The notes: generated by a model not told the origin, from the sequence alone. DNA of 42,906 nt from Candidatus Woesearchaeota archaeon (GCA_018302225.1 JAGVZY010000015.1:1-42906), one strand, 5' to 3'; shown: positions 1-7,119, counted from the first letter of the stretch. Translations and numbers: made by a program.

Positions 1-114
1 AATATGTCTATGATATTTTAGTATAATTTCCTTATTTATCTGAGAAATTTGGGCTTTTTCTAGAAGCTGCAACTCTTTTTCGTATCCATTTTCTCTTCTT
101 GGAATGTCATGCAT
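1..114 (-). CDS. Truncated N-terminus, probable tyrosine recombinase
   Basis: A minus-strand frame is open from an ATG at 114 to the window edge and gives 38 residues. It begins MHDIPRRENGY and continues with a helix containing ISQINKEIILKYHRHI. This pattern resembles the N-terminal SAM-like core-binding domain of archaeal XerA/phage-type integrases, where a short basic segment precedes an 'S..NKELILKF' helix. The catalytic domain lies outside the window, so the assignment rests on this short resemblance only. The gene runs away from a tRNA-Glu gene about 100 bases upstream, a common position for integrases. It could equally be the chromosomal XerA recombinase. Confidence 0.4.
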   Translation of the reverse strand, partial: MHDIPRRENGYEKELQLLEKAQISQINKEIILKYHRHI

Positions 115-174
115 ATTTTTACATTCAGAAAGAGTAAAAGGGTTTCAATTAAAACTTGCTATCTCCAACTATAA

Positions 175-188
175 CCCCTAATTAGGGG
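175..188. repeat. Perfect 14-base palindrome downstream of tRNA-Glu
   Basis: The sequence CCCCTAATTAGGGG is a perfect palindrome lying between the 3' end of tRNA-Glu and the start of the truncated recombinase gene. It could be a tRNA 3'-trailer hairpin, a weak terminator or a protein-binding site. Nothing else in the sequence decides between these. Confidence 0.35.
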
Positions 189-212
189 GGAGCTTCGCAC
201 CTTAAGGTATAA

Positions 213-287
213 CGCTCCCAACGAGATTTGAACTCGTGTCTCAAGCTCGAAAAGCTCGAATGATTGACCGGGCTACACCATGGGAGC
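213..287 (-). tRNA. tRNA-Glu (anticodon UUC)
   Basis: The minus strand folds as a complete intronless tRNA. The acceptor stem is GCTCCCA/TGGGAGC with discriminator G. The D-arm segment GGTGTAGCCCGGTCAATCAT is typical of archaeal tRNA-Glu. The anticodon stem CGAGC/GCTTG encloses the loop TTTTCGA, giving anticodon TTC. The T arm is ACGAG-TTCAAAT-CTCGT. No CCA is encoded. A TATA-like element (GTTTAAAAAG on the minus strand, about 318-328) lies upstream. Confidence 0.95.
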
Positions 288-449
288 ATAGAACCTTTTA
301 AAAAGAGATAAGAACACTTTTTAAACCTTACTATTAAATAGTCTATGACAAAAGAAAAGCATATGTCTAAGAAGAATAAATTGGCTTAGTTAAACAAGAC
401 AGGTAATAATACAAGGGCAGAAATGCCTTATTTATGTCGTTGACTAAAA

Positions 450-899
450 TCAACCTTTTTTCTCAGTTATCTTCTTCTCTTTACTAATGCAGTGCTCATA
501 TAAAAACCAACATAGTTCATACAAAGGCTTACTACCATATCCATTTATATTTGGTGTAGAAAGTTTGAATTTACTTCTTATTTTATCATAAAATTTATGC
601 CTTTGTTCTTTAGTAATAAAACCATAAGAGGAAAGACTAATATTAGGATTAATTAACATCTTTTTGTTTTTTTCATCTTCTATTGCCCATACAACTGTAA
701 GATAAATTTCTCCAATTTTTTTACTTATATCAGTATTTAAATTTTTTTTATGTCTTAAATACTCACAAAGTAAATTTTTTATATCTCCATTTGCAGAAGT
801 ATATTCAATGGGTACATTATGTTTCAGTCTATCAGAATAATCTCTAACCCTATTACTAATATCTTCAGGTGTGACTATCGAATAAATTCTTGGGGTCAT
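450..899 (-). CDS. Hypothetical protein, 149 aa
   Basis: I do not recognise the family. The protein is soluble and predicted mainly helical and charged, with a conserved-looking aromatic C-terminal part (YELCWFLYEH) and a lysine-rich tail. No signal peptide, membrane segment or metal-binding motif is visible. It starts with ATG at 899 and lies 40 bases downstream of another unknown gene in the same direction, so the two may be co-transcribed. Confidence 0.6.
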   Translation of the reverse strand: MTPRIYSIVTPEDISNRVRDYSDRLKHNVPIEYTSANGDIKNLLCEYLRHKKNLNTDISKKIGEIYLTVVWAIEDEKNKKMLINPNISLSSYGFITKEQRHKFYDKIRSKFKLSTPNINGYGSKPLYELCWFLYEHCISKEKKITEKKG

Positions 900-939
900 T
901 TTTTTACCTTCGCAAACTTCAATTTCTTAAGTAGCTTGT

Positions 940-1299
940 TTATAAATCTTTCTTAGAAAATAATGCCTTGCCCAATAAATTGCATTTAATGCCAAAACAG
1001 CTTACTCTTACATCTTTGTCTTTGTGTCTTCCAGCTAAAACAGAAAAACCAAGGACTGCGTTGGGATTATTTACTTGCATTTCTTTAAATAATTGATAAA
1101 CTTGTTTAGGAACAACATGAATAAAATAACTATTTAATCTATTCTCTTCGACAATAATAAAATAATCTTTTCTTTCATTTTCTCCAAGTTTTAATTTAAG
1201 TGTATCTTTTCTAACCCTCTCAATTATATCTGAAAATGCTTTTAAGAATTTAGCCTTTCCTTTAATTTCTGTCTGTGCTAGTTCATCCCAACTATTCAT
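940..1299 (-). CDS. Hypothetical protein, 119 aa
   Basis: No family is recognised. The sequence has a helical N-terminal part (MNSWDELAQTE), a central beta-rich segment (DYFIIVEENRLNSYFIHVV) and a second beta segment that includes VRVSCFGIKCN. A small alpha/beta domain is likely. There are two cysteines but no CxxC pair. It precedes the 149-residue unknown gene on the same strand with a short gap, and a tRNA gene lies upstream. Confidence 0.6.
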   Translation of the reverse strand: MNSWDELAQTEIKGKAKFLKAFSDIIERVRKDTLKLKLGENERKDYFIIVEENRLNSYFIHVVPKQVYQLFKEMQVNNPNAVLGFSVLAGRHKDKDVRVSCFGIKCNLLGKALFSKKDL

Positions 1300-1344
1300 T
1301 TAATTAATTAAAATTTGAGATATTATAAACTTATAGAAAAATGG

Positions 1345-1479
1345 TGATCCCGCGGAGATTTGAACTCCGGACCTCCGGCTCTCTTAGAGAGATTCGGTAA
1401 TATTTACCGAAGGTGGCCATATAAGACCGGTGCTATAGTTGTCCAGGTGTTTACACCTACCAGACTAAGCTACGGGATC
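1345..1479 (-). tRNA. tRNA-Ile (anticodon UAU) with two insertions
   Basis: The 135-base minus-strand gene reduces to a standard 74-base tRNA if two segments are removed. The acceptor stem is GATCCCG/CGGGATC, discriminator A, and the T arm is CGGAG-TTCAAAT-CTCCG. A 39-base intron (1381-1419) sits between positions 37 and 38. It contains an 8-bp hairpin TTCGGTAA/TTACCGAA, and its junctions form CTTA/TAAG flanked by 3-base bulges (TAT and AGA), matching a relaxed bulge-helix-bulge. Splicing gives loop CTTATAA and anticodon UAU on a CCGGT/GCCGG stem. A second 22-base insertion (about 1435-1456), with its own hairpin AGGTGT/ACACCT, lies in the D arm near positions 21-23; its exact junctions are not resolved. 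CCA follows the discriminator at 1342-1344, perhaps by chance. Confidence 0.8.
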
Positions 1480-1528
1480 ATCCTTACCTTTAAAAACAAA
1501 AGACTAACTTTTAAAGCTTACTATTATT

Positions 1529-2263
1529 TTAAGCCCATTTTGATAAATATCTAGCAATCCTTTCAGGTTCAAATAATGGCCAATCATGGTTTGTATCTAG
1601 CCAGATTATTTCCCCTTTTTTAGATAATTCTTTCATAGTCTTAACATAATTTTCATTCAAAAGGGTATCATTCCTTCCCCATAAAAATATAATCGGACAT
1701 TTAATATTTTTGATATCTTCTTTTAAATCTTGGTCTAAACAATTTTTAAATAATCTTTGAAAATCTCTATTAAATATATTCTTAGCATAATTATAAGTTC
1801 CAAAAAGCATAACAACTAAAGAATTCCAAAAATGTCCTTTAGACTTTAGAAAGGCTCGGATAGTTCCAAGAGCCATTGCTTTTGGTGAAACTTTGGATTT
1901 ATCTACTTTTAATCCTGCGGCGTTCATCAAAACTATTCTGTTAGTAGGATTTTTAGAAGCATATCTAATTGCTATTAAACCTCCTGCTGAATGAGTAAAT
2001 AAAGTTGGATTCTTAATTTTTAAAAGTTCAACAAAATTTTTAGTTAAATTTACTAATCCATCTAAAGAAAAACCTTTTTTTAGTTTACCTGATTTTCCAT
2101 GCAGGGGTAAATCAAATGCCCACACTCTATATTTTTTACTTAAAATATTAATTATTTCATCATATCTTTTTATATCTCCAAAAACACCTGTAATAAATAT
2201 TGCATCTTTACCTTTGCCTTTCACAAGGTAGTGAATTTTTATACCATCAATATCAATATACAT
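1529..2263 (-). CDS. Alpha/beta-hydrolase fold protein
   Basis: The 244-residue protein has the layout of an alpha/beta hydrolase. The nucleophile elbow is THSAGG (serine in the H-S-A-G-G context), the acid loop is WGRNDTLL, and a late histidine occurs in DTNHDWPLFEPE, giving a complete Ser-Asp-His set. The oxyanion region near the N-terminus reads FITGVFGD rather than the usual HG motif. No signal peptide is present, so it should be cytoplasmic. The substrate cannot be inferred; esterase or C-C hydrolase activity is possible. It is divergent from the YchF gene with about 75 bases between starts. Confidence 0.85.
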   Translation of the reverse strand: MYIDIDGIKIHYLVKGKGKDAIFITGVFGDIKRYDEIINILSKKYRVWAFDLPLHGKSGKLKKGFSLDGLVNLTKNFVELLKIKNPTLFTHSAGGLIAIRYASKNPTNRIVLMNAAGLKVDKSKVSPKAMALGTIRAFLKSKGHFWNSLVVMLFGTYNYAKNIFNRDFQRLFKNCLDQDLKEDIKNIKCPIIFLWGRNDTLLNENYVKTMKELSKKGEIIWLDTNHDWPLFEPERIARYLSKWA

Positions 2264-2339
2264 ATATCTTCTTTAATTTTAAGGCTATTTAAATTTTGCT
2301 TAGGAAACCTTTTTATATCCTTTTATTTCAACTAATCTT

Positions 2340-3530
2340 ATGATAATTGGACTTGTAGGAAAACCTTCAGCCGGAAAGAGTACTTTCTTTAAAGCTGCAA
2401 CTTTAGCAGAAGCAGAAATAGCTAATTATCCATTTACAACCATAAAACCTAATTCTGGAGTAGGTTATGTAAAATTAGAATGTGTTGAAAAATTCTTTAA
2501 TGTTAAATGTAATCCTAGAGAGGGATTTTGTATTCACGGAAATAGATTTGTTCCTGTTCAAATGATTGATGTTGCTGGATTAGTTCCAGGTGCACATGAA
2601 GGAAAAGGAATGGGCAACCAATTCTTAAATGATTTAATTCCGGCAGATGTCTTAATTCATGTTGTAGATATTTCAGGTTCAATAAATGAAATTGGAGAAC
2701 CAGTAACACCCTTGTCATATGATCCATTAAAAGATATTGAATTTTTAGAATATGAAATGGAAATGTGGATTCTCCAAATTATTTCAAAAGGTTGGGAAAA
2801 GTTTGCAAGAACTGCAAAACAAGAAAAAGCAAAAGCAGTTGATGCTTTATTAAAACAATTAACTGGACTAAAAGTTACTAAAGAAATGATTGAAGAAGTT
2901 ATTAAACCCTTTCCAACTGAATTAGAAAAATGGACAGAACAAGATTTAAGAAAATTTGCAAAAGAAATTAGACAAAGAAATAAACCTTTAATCATTGCTG
3001 CAAATAAAATCGACGTTCCTGGTGCAGAAGAGAATTTTGAAAGAGCAAAACAAAAATTTACAAATCTAAAAATAATTCCTTGTTCAGCAGAATCTGAACT
3101 CGCATTAAGAGAAGCAGCAAAAAAAGGTTTAATAGAATATATTCCTGGAGAAGGTACTTTTAAAATTTTAAACAAAGAAAAACTTTCAGAATCGCAAATA
3201 AAAGCCTTAAACTTTATACAAAAAAATATTCTTGATAAATTTAAAAGTACGGGGGTACAACAAGTTTTAGATATCGCAATATTTGACTTATTGAAATATA
3301 TGCCTGTTTTTCCTGGTGGATTAAATAATTTAGTAGACAGAAATGGAAATGTACTTCCAGATTGTTTCTTAATGCCTAAAAATTCAACCGCCTTAGACTT
3401 TGCATTTAGGATACATACTGATTTAGGAAAAGGATTTATTAGAGCCATTGATGTTAAAACTAAAAGAACAGTTGGAAAAGAGCATCTTCTTAAATTTGGA
3501 GATGTTGTAGAAATTATTTCTAACAAGTAA
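2340..3530 (+). CDS. ychF: YchF/Obg-like translation-associated NTPase
   Basis: This 396-residue protein belongs to the YchF branch of Obg-like NTPases, which bind ribosomes. The P-loop is GKPSAGKST (about residues 7-15), the G3 motif is DVAGL, and a base-recognition motif NKID is present. The archaeal form has an insertion rich in Cys/His (CNPREGFCIHGNRF) before G3, seen here. A C-terminal TGS domain ends the protein (FRIHTDLGKGF...HLLKFGDVVEII). Length matches archaeal homologues. A TATA element TTTTTATATCC lies about 25 bases before the ATG, so the transcript is probably leaderless. Confidence 0.93.
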   Translation: MIIGLVGKPSAGKSTFFKAATLAEAEIANYPFTTIKPNSGVGYVKLECVEKFFNVKCNPREGFCIHGNRFVPVQMIDVAGLVPGAHEGKGMGNQFLNDLIPADVLIHVVDISGSINEIGEPVTPLSYDPLKDIEFLEYEMEMWILQIISKGWEKFARTAKQEKAKAVDALLKQLTGLKVTKEMIEEVIKPFPTELEKWTEQDLRKFAKEIRQRNKPLIIAANKIDVPGAEENFERAKQKFTNLKIIPCSAESELALREAAKKGLIEYIPGEGTFKILNKEKLSESQIKALNFIQKNILDKFKSTGVQQVLDIAIFDLLKYMPVFPGGLNNLVDRNGNVLPDCFLMPKNSTALDFAFRIHTDLGKGFIRAIDVKTKRTVGKEHLLKFGDVVEIISNK

Positions 3531-3561
3531 ATTTATATATTCTAAACTTTTTAAACCACTG

Positions 3562-4398
3562 ATGGACCATATATTATACTATAAAAAGGTCTGTGAGAAA
3601 TTAACAGATTTCTTAGATAAAAAACCTTTAGCAACAAGAATATGGATCCCAGCAGGACCTAAATTATTAAAGCGTGGTTCGAAAAATGGAATTATTTATG
3701 CAAAAGATGTTGTTGAATTAACAAATAAAAAATTCTTAGACGCAAGAAAAGAATTTTTACATCTCAAAGATGCAAGAAGTTTACTTACTAAAAAACAAGA
3801 ATCGCTTTGGAATTATTTTGTTCCAAGAAAAAACATGGATTTATTTTATTCTACAAATGGTGAAGGTTATGAAAAGCCCTTAGATAGAATTTTCATTGAT
3901 ATAGACAGACACAATCTTCCTGCTGAAAAAGCACAAATTGTTGCAAATGAATTAATTAAAATAATAGATTCAGATTCAAATTTTCCTATAAATTATAAAA
4001 AATTCTTTATGTGGACAGGTTCATCATTTCATATATATTTGTTATTAAAAGATAAAGTAGAACACGAATTTTATGAAGACTATTTATCTTATAATAATAA
4101 ACACCCATTAAAAAGTTTTACTGGAAAGTGGGCTGCTTTGATAAAGTCAAAAACAAAAATAGATGTTTTTGCAGGACATGAAAAATTTCCAAATAAAATT
4201 AATTTGGATCCTTCACAATCTGTTTCAGGCAAATTAGCAAGAGCACCTTATTCTTTACATATGAAAGATGCTTTAACTGTGGATGGAATTGCAGTTCCTT
4301 TAAAACAAGACCAATTGCAAGATAAACATTTATTAAAAGACCTAAAAAAGCTCAATCCTGAGAATATATTTGACTCTGAATACTTTAAAAAGGTTTAA
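3562..4398 (+). CDS. Archaeo-eukaryotic primase superfamily protein
   Basis: The 278-residue protein shows the three signature elements of the AEP (PrimPol/LigD-like) fold. A metal-binding DID occurs in RIFIDIDRH, a nucleotide-contacting serine-x-histidine in TGSSFHIYLLL, and a basic segment SGKLARAPYSLH follows, corresponding to the R-x-P-x-S-x-H region of small primase subunits. A further acidic residue in KIDVF may be motif III. It is shorter than a canonical PriS and no zinc motif is visible, so a stand-alone primase-polymerase or repair polymerase is possible. It follows ychF by about 30 bases with its own TATA box (TTTATATATTC). Confidence 0.7.
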   Translation: MDHILYYKKVCEKLTDFLDKKPLATRIWIPAGPKLLKRGSKNGIIYAKDVVELTNKKFLDARKEFLHLKDARSLLTKKQESLWNYFVPRKNMDLFYSTNGEGYEKPLDRIFIDIDRHNLPAEKAQIVANELIKIIDSDSNFPINYKKFFMWTGSSFHIYLLLKDKVEHEFYEDYLSYNNKHPLKSFTGKWAALIKSKTKIDVFAGHEKFPNKINLDPSQSVSGKLARAPYSLHMKDALTVDGIAVPLKQDQLQDKHLLKDLKKLNPENIFDSEYFKKV

Positions 4399-4439
4399 AA
4401 GAAAGCTTTATAAACCCCTTACTCAATTTTAAGTTTTAA

Positions 4440-4541
4440 ATGAAGAGAAGCTCAAGACGTTGGAAAAAGAAAGGCCAAATGCGTTGGAAATGGCAAAGAA
4501 AACGTATGAAGAAAGAAAAGCGTAGAAGAAAGATGAAGTAG
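4440..4541 (+). CDS. rpl41e: Ribosomal protein eL41
   Basis: A 33-residue, extremely basic peptide begins MKRSSRRWKKKGQMRWKW and ends KRRRKMK. It has the form of archaeal eL41, the smallest large-subunit protein, which bridges the subunits; in Thermococcales the protein has a similar start (Met-Lys-Arg-Arg... then WKKKGRMRWKW). I chose the first ATG because of that resemblance and because a TATA box (CTTTATAAAC) lies about 25-30 bases upstream, predicting a leaderless message. A shorter 20-residue form from the internal ATG at 4479 would match the shorter eukaryotic L41. Confidence 0.9.
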   Translation: MKRSSRRWKKKGQMRWKWQRKRMKKEKRRRKMK

Positions 4542-4621
4542 TTCTAGAACTTATTTTTTATTTGATTTAAAATTTATATTTTTTTCCTAGATTTATATTA
4601 ACTATAGTTAATGCTATAAAT

Positions 4622-4657
4622 AAAAAAGAGGTTAAAACTAAATTTAACCTCTAATTT
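4622..4657. terminator. Bidirectional hairpin terminator
   Basis: A perfect 10-bp stem AGAGGTTAAA/TTTAACCTCT with a 6-base loop is flanked by an A run on the left and a T run on the right, so it reads as an intrinsic terminator in both directions. It would end the minus-strand gene at 4667-4888 and also transcription from eL41. It marks the left edge of the bacterial-looking cluster. Confidence 0.75.
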
Positions 4658-4666
4658 TTTGTTGAC

Positions 4667-4888
4667 TTAATATGTCTTAGGTAATAAAACAAAAGTCCAC
4701 ACTAAAAACACACTAAACCACGCAGAATAAGCAAGGGATACTATTGAGATTGAATGTTCACCGTAGAATTTATTTGGAACGCAGGCAACTATAATAATGG
4801 TTAAAAAGCATGAAACCAGTAAACCAATAATTGCCCAGACTGGAGGTAGGGTAATATAAGCTAAGATATAGAATAATAAATCTTTCAT
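4667..4888 (-). CDS. Small membrane protein, 73 aa
   Basis: A short protein with two predicted membrane helices, roughly residues 4-36 (LLFYILAYITLPPVWAIIG and following, with LTIIIVACV) and 48-69 (SIVSLAYSAWFSVFLVWTF). No family is recognised. The start is fixed by a strong Shine-Dalgarno sequence AAAGGAGGTGA seven bases before the ATG. The same SD block with identical flanks (AAAGGAGGTGAAAAAGAATGAAAGA) precedes the broken gene at 5857-6062, so the two may be paralogues or share a duplicated leader. Confidence 0.75.
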   Translation of the reverse strand: MKDLLFYILAYITLPPVWAIIGLLVSCFLTIIIVACVPNKFYGEHSISIVSLAYSAWFSVFLVWTFVLLPKTY

Positions 4889-4908
4889 TCTTTTTCACCT
4901 CCTTTAGA

Positions 4909-4957
4909 TTTGAAAAGAAAAAAAAGCCAATCTTATTTTTTAGATAAAATTGGCTTC
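4909..4957 (-). terminator. Intrinsic terminator after the SPFH lipoprotein gene
   Basis: On the minus strand an imperfect stem of about 13 bp (AAGCCAATTTTAT with ATAAGATTGGCTT, one G-U pair) is followed directly by a long T run. It lies between the stop of the SPFH gene and the Shine-Dalgarno sequence of the next gene. The form is a bacterial Rho-independent terminator. Confidence 0.75.
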
Positions 4958-4979
4958 TTATATTGTGAGATAATAAATT

Positions 4980-5801
4980 CTATTTCGCGTTCAAGATGAG
5001 GGGCATCCCGGCCGCATTCGGATTTGTAGGAAGTATCACAAAAGTTGTGTTAGGTGATCCAGCAAGTTTGGCATATGCTTCGATTGCTTCATGCTGAAGA
5101 TAATTTTGGGTAAGGGTTGACTGAATTATATCCTGTGATTTCCTTATTCCCTCTGCGTTAGTAATTCTTATCTTGGCATCTTTTTGAGCAATTTGCTCTT
5201 CCAAATCTTTTTGCTGGAGCAACTGTTCTTTTACAATTTTCGTTTCAATAGATGCAGCTACAGAGTCAGGATAGTTTATACTACCTATCGTGGAATCTAC
5301 GAAAATGAAAGGAGTTTTCTCAAAAACCTTTGAGAGTTGAGTTTTAATTTCTTCTTGGACTTTGAGTTGTTCATCCTTTACACCTTTGGTAGTATATTTT
5401 ACTACAGCATTTCTTACAAATCCGCGATGAAGCGCTTTAAATGATCGTTCATACCACCCATCTGCCCCATATTTTTCCACAACTTCTTTAATCCTCTGTG
5501 GATCAATGGCTAATATCACGTGAGAATTAAGACGTATTTTTAATTCGTCTTTAGCAAGGATTTCAAAATTCTCGTGATAAGTTTTAGGTGTATAATTAAG
5601 ATTCAGGACCATGTTTCTCCAACCCATGCCATATTTTGTAGGTCCTACTTGCATGCCTAAGTAGCCACCTTTACCAAAAAGAAAAGGTTTATCGATCAGA
5701 TAGCCTACGCAGCCTTGGGGAGTTGACGGATTTGTAACTCCACACCCTGTAAGAAAGAAAATAACAAAAAATACCATAGGAATATAAAACATCTTTTTCA
5801 T
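4980..5801 (-). CDS. SPFH/prohibitin-like lipoprotein
   Basis: The 273-residue protein has a lipoprotein signal peptide: charged MKKMF, hydrophobic stretch, and lipobox LTGC with the acceptor cysteine at residue 20. The mature part resembles the SPFH (stomatin/prohibitin/flotillin) domain: an N-terminal beta region (TYHENFEILAKDELKIRL), a middle section with RGFVRNAVVKYT, then a long amphipathic helix (KEQLLQQKDLEEQIAQKDAK) and a small-residue tail. SPFH proteins form ring- or cage-like membrane assemblies; a lipid-anchored form would face outward. A GGGGG-type Shine-Dalgarno precedes the ATG. It is the largest gene of a cluster of tiny membrane proteins, with which it may form a membrane complex (inference). 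Confidence 0.75.
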   Translation of the reverse strand: MKKMFYIPMVFFVIFFLTGCGVTNPSTPQGCVGYLIDKPFLFGKGGYLGMQVGPTKYGMGWRNMVLNLNYTPKTYHENFEILAKDELKIRLNSHVILAIDPQRIKEVVEKYGADGWYERSFKALHRGFVRNAVVKYTTKGVKDEQLKVQEEIKTQLSKVFEKTPFIFVDSTIGSINYPDSVAASIETKIVKEQLLQQKDLEEQIAQKDAKIRITNAEGIRKSQDIIQSTLTQNYLQHEAIEAYAKLAGSPNTTFVILPTNPNAAGMPLILNAK

Positions 5802-5856
5802 AAAAAAATACCCCCTTAAAAATTATTTAGACCCTTAAAATTAAAAACAGGCCGTT

Positions 5857-6062
5857 CTATTTTTTGATTTCTTCAATAGAATATTGCTCTCTTTTTTTCT
5901 CGAACCATTTTTTATAGAGGCAAATACCTGAAATCAGAGTGAGTATTCCTCCGCATATCCAAATAATGACCCCATAGAATTAGGCAGATTTGATGAAAGT
6001 ATAAATCCACCCAAAAAAGCAAGTAGCAGTCCCACTAAGATAAATGTCCAATAATCTTTCAT
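5857..6062 (-). pseudogene. Frameshifted two-helix small membrane protein
   Basis: From an ATG at 6062 with a strong AAAGGAGGTGA Shine-Dalgarno, the first frame encodes MKDYWTFILVGLLLAFLGGF and then stops at 5934-5936. A second frame, shifted by one base at or near the GGGG run (about 5972-5975), continues with IIWICGGILTLISGICLYKK and ends KKREQYSIEEIKK at 5857. Joined, they give a protein of about 67 residues with two membrane helices and a basic tail, much like its neighbours. The break is either a real mutation or a homopolymer error. No programmed slippery site is evident. Confidence 0.65.
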
Positions 6063-6093
6063 TCTTTTTCACCTCCTTTAAAATTTAAATTAA

Positions 6094-6153
6094 AAAAGAA
6101 GAGCTGATGCTCACTGCAAGATGTGGGCGCAAAAAACAGCAAGACACCAGCTC
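6094..6153 (-). terminator. Long-loop terminator-like hairpin
   Basis: On the minus strand GAGCTGGTG pairs with CATCAGCTC (one G-U) across a loop of about 35 bases, and TTCTTTTTT follows immediately. It would terminate transcripts entering from 6308-6877. The loop contains GCCCACATCTTGCAGTGAGC, which partly repeats in the next structured element. Confidence 0.55.
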
Positions 6154-6168
6154 TCCCAGATATATTCA

Positions 6169-6280
6169 AACAGGCAGGGCTCAACACAAGATGTTCTATT
6201 TTTCAGTTAAGTACAATGGCGGTGCACTATTGAAAACATTAAACAGTTGTGATTGAAGAGAAAAAAACACCCCGCCTGTT
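6169..6280 (-). other. Structured intergenic element, possible small RNA
   Basis: AACAGGCGGGG at the right end pairs with CCCTGCCTGTT at the left end (11 bp, one G-U) on the minus strand and encloses about 90 bases. No T run follows, so it is not an ordinary terminator. Inside it the string ACATCTTGTGTTGAGC resembles ACATCTTGCAGTGAGC in the neighbouring hairpin. No open frame with a ribosome binding site is seen here. Confidence 0.4.
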
Positions 6281-6307
6281 GTAGACATTAAAGATAAATT
6301 TTTTCAA

Positions 6308-6877
6308 TTAAACCTCTTCATCAAGAATTTCAATCTCAATTCTTTTATGCGTTGATTTAATAATCTTAAACTTCAGATTTTGTAGCCTTTTTATCTCTGA
6401 ATTATTATTTAAGTAACATAGTGTAGAATTGAAATTTATTATCACAAATCCTTTAAACATCTGAACATATTCAATATTTTCAAGAAAAGACTTAATTCTA
6501 TCAGAATCTTTCTTTGCTTGTTCAGATAAGGGTTTAAACCCTTGATTTATCTCTGCGTAATATACTCGAGATAGAACATAAGTATCTTCAACTTCTTCTT
6601 TAGCAAGAATTTTTTTATCTTTAGAAACAGTTTCTTTTGCTGTTTGAAGTGGAAGATTTTTGAATTTGGTTTCATAAACTAAATACTTCTGAATTTTAGA
6701 AATCGCCTTATGTCCAACAAAAGAAAAGAGAACAATAATAAAAAGAACAGTAAATATCCTCTTTATAATTATTCTTCCATTTTTTTCTTTTGCAAATATA
6801 CTAGCAAATATTTCTCCTACAACTAATGTGGCTATTGCCATTATAACTGCAGGGAATATAAAGTTTCTGAATAGCAT
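6308..6877 (-). CDS. Membrane protein with soluble C-terminal domain
   Basis: The 189-residue protein starts with two membrane helices (about residues 5-28 and 40-61: FPAVIMAIATLVVGEIFASI and IFTVLFIIVLFSFVGHKAI), then has a charged, mainly alpha/beta region of about 125 residues with no cysteine motif. I recognise no family. A G-rich Shine-Dalgarno (AAGGGGGGTAAAATT) precedes the ATG. It sits in the middle of the one-direction cluster and is its second largest gene. Confidence 0.7.
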   Translation of the reverse strand: MLFRNFIFPAVIMAIATLVVGEIFASIFAKEKNGRIIIKRIFTVLFIIVLFSFVGHKAISKIQKYLVYETKFKNLPLQTAKETVSKDKKILAKEEVEDTYVLSRVYYAEINQGFKPLSEQAKKDSDRIKSFLENIEYVQMFKGFVIINFNSTLCYLNNNSEIKRLQNLKFKIIKSTHKRIEIEILDEEV

Positions 6878-6904
6878 AATTTTACCCCCCTTCTAAAATT
6901 TGTT

Positions 6905-7081
6905 TTAATTATTTTTTTCAGAAAAAGTATCATCTTTTGATCTTATTAATCTTTCAAGCTGATATACTTTATATATTAAGAAAACTAACAAAGCGGGCAC
7001 CATCAGCCTATAAAGAAAATAAGTTACTATAACTGCAAGGCAAGCAAGAATTATCCAGTAGTATACCCTCTTTTCTTTCAT
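6905..7081 (-). CDS. Small two-helix membrane protein, 58 aa
   Basis: The start at 7081 (MKEKRVYYWIILACLAVI) is preferred over an in-frame upstream ATG at 7135 because AAGGAG lies seven bases before it. The protein has a membrane hairpin (residues about 7-37: YYWIILACLAVIVTYFLY, then MVPALLVFLIYKVYQ) and a charged tail (RLIRSKDDTFSEKNN). No family is recognised. It lies 27 bases upstream of the 189-residue membrane protein gene, so the two are probably co-transcribed. Confidence 0.7.
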   Translation of the reverse strand: MKEKRVYYWIILACLAVIVTYFLYRLMVPALLVFLIYKVYQLERLIRSKDDTFSEKNN

Positions 7082-7119
7082 TTTATTTCTCCTTAATATC
7101 AAATTTAAAAAAAGAAAAA

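Noticed and set aside
1405-1417. The 13-base string TACCGAAGGTGGC in the tRNA-Ile intron recurs exactly at 8152-8164 before the rRNA promoter
   Set aside because: One short match in 43 kb can be chance, and the contexts differ; no further similarity extends from it.
1360-1554. Plus-strand open frame across the tRNA-Ile region
   Set aside because: It lies over the tRNA gene and hydrolase end on the other strand, lacks a start signal and has no protein-like character.
2657-3526. Long antisense frame of 289 codons opposite ychF
   Set aside because: It is the reverse of a strongly conserved gene, with no start signal; the composition explains the open frame.
4597-4611. Palindrome TTAACTATAGTTAA resembling AAACTATAGTTAA near 28171
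   Set aside because: Only part of the nifS-operon element matches; without the TTTAATTTTATTAAA core it is probably coincidental AT-rich sequence.
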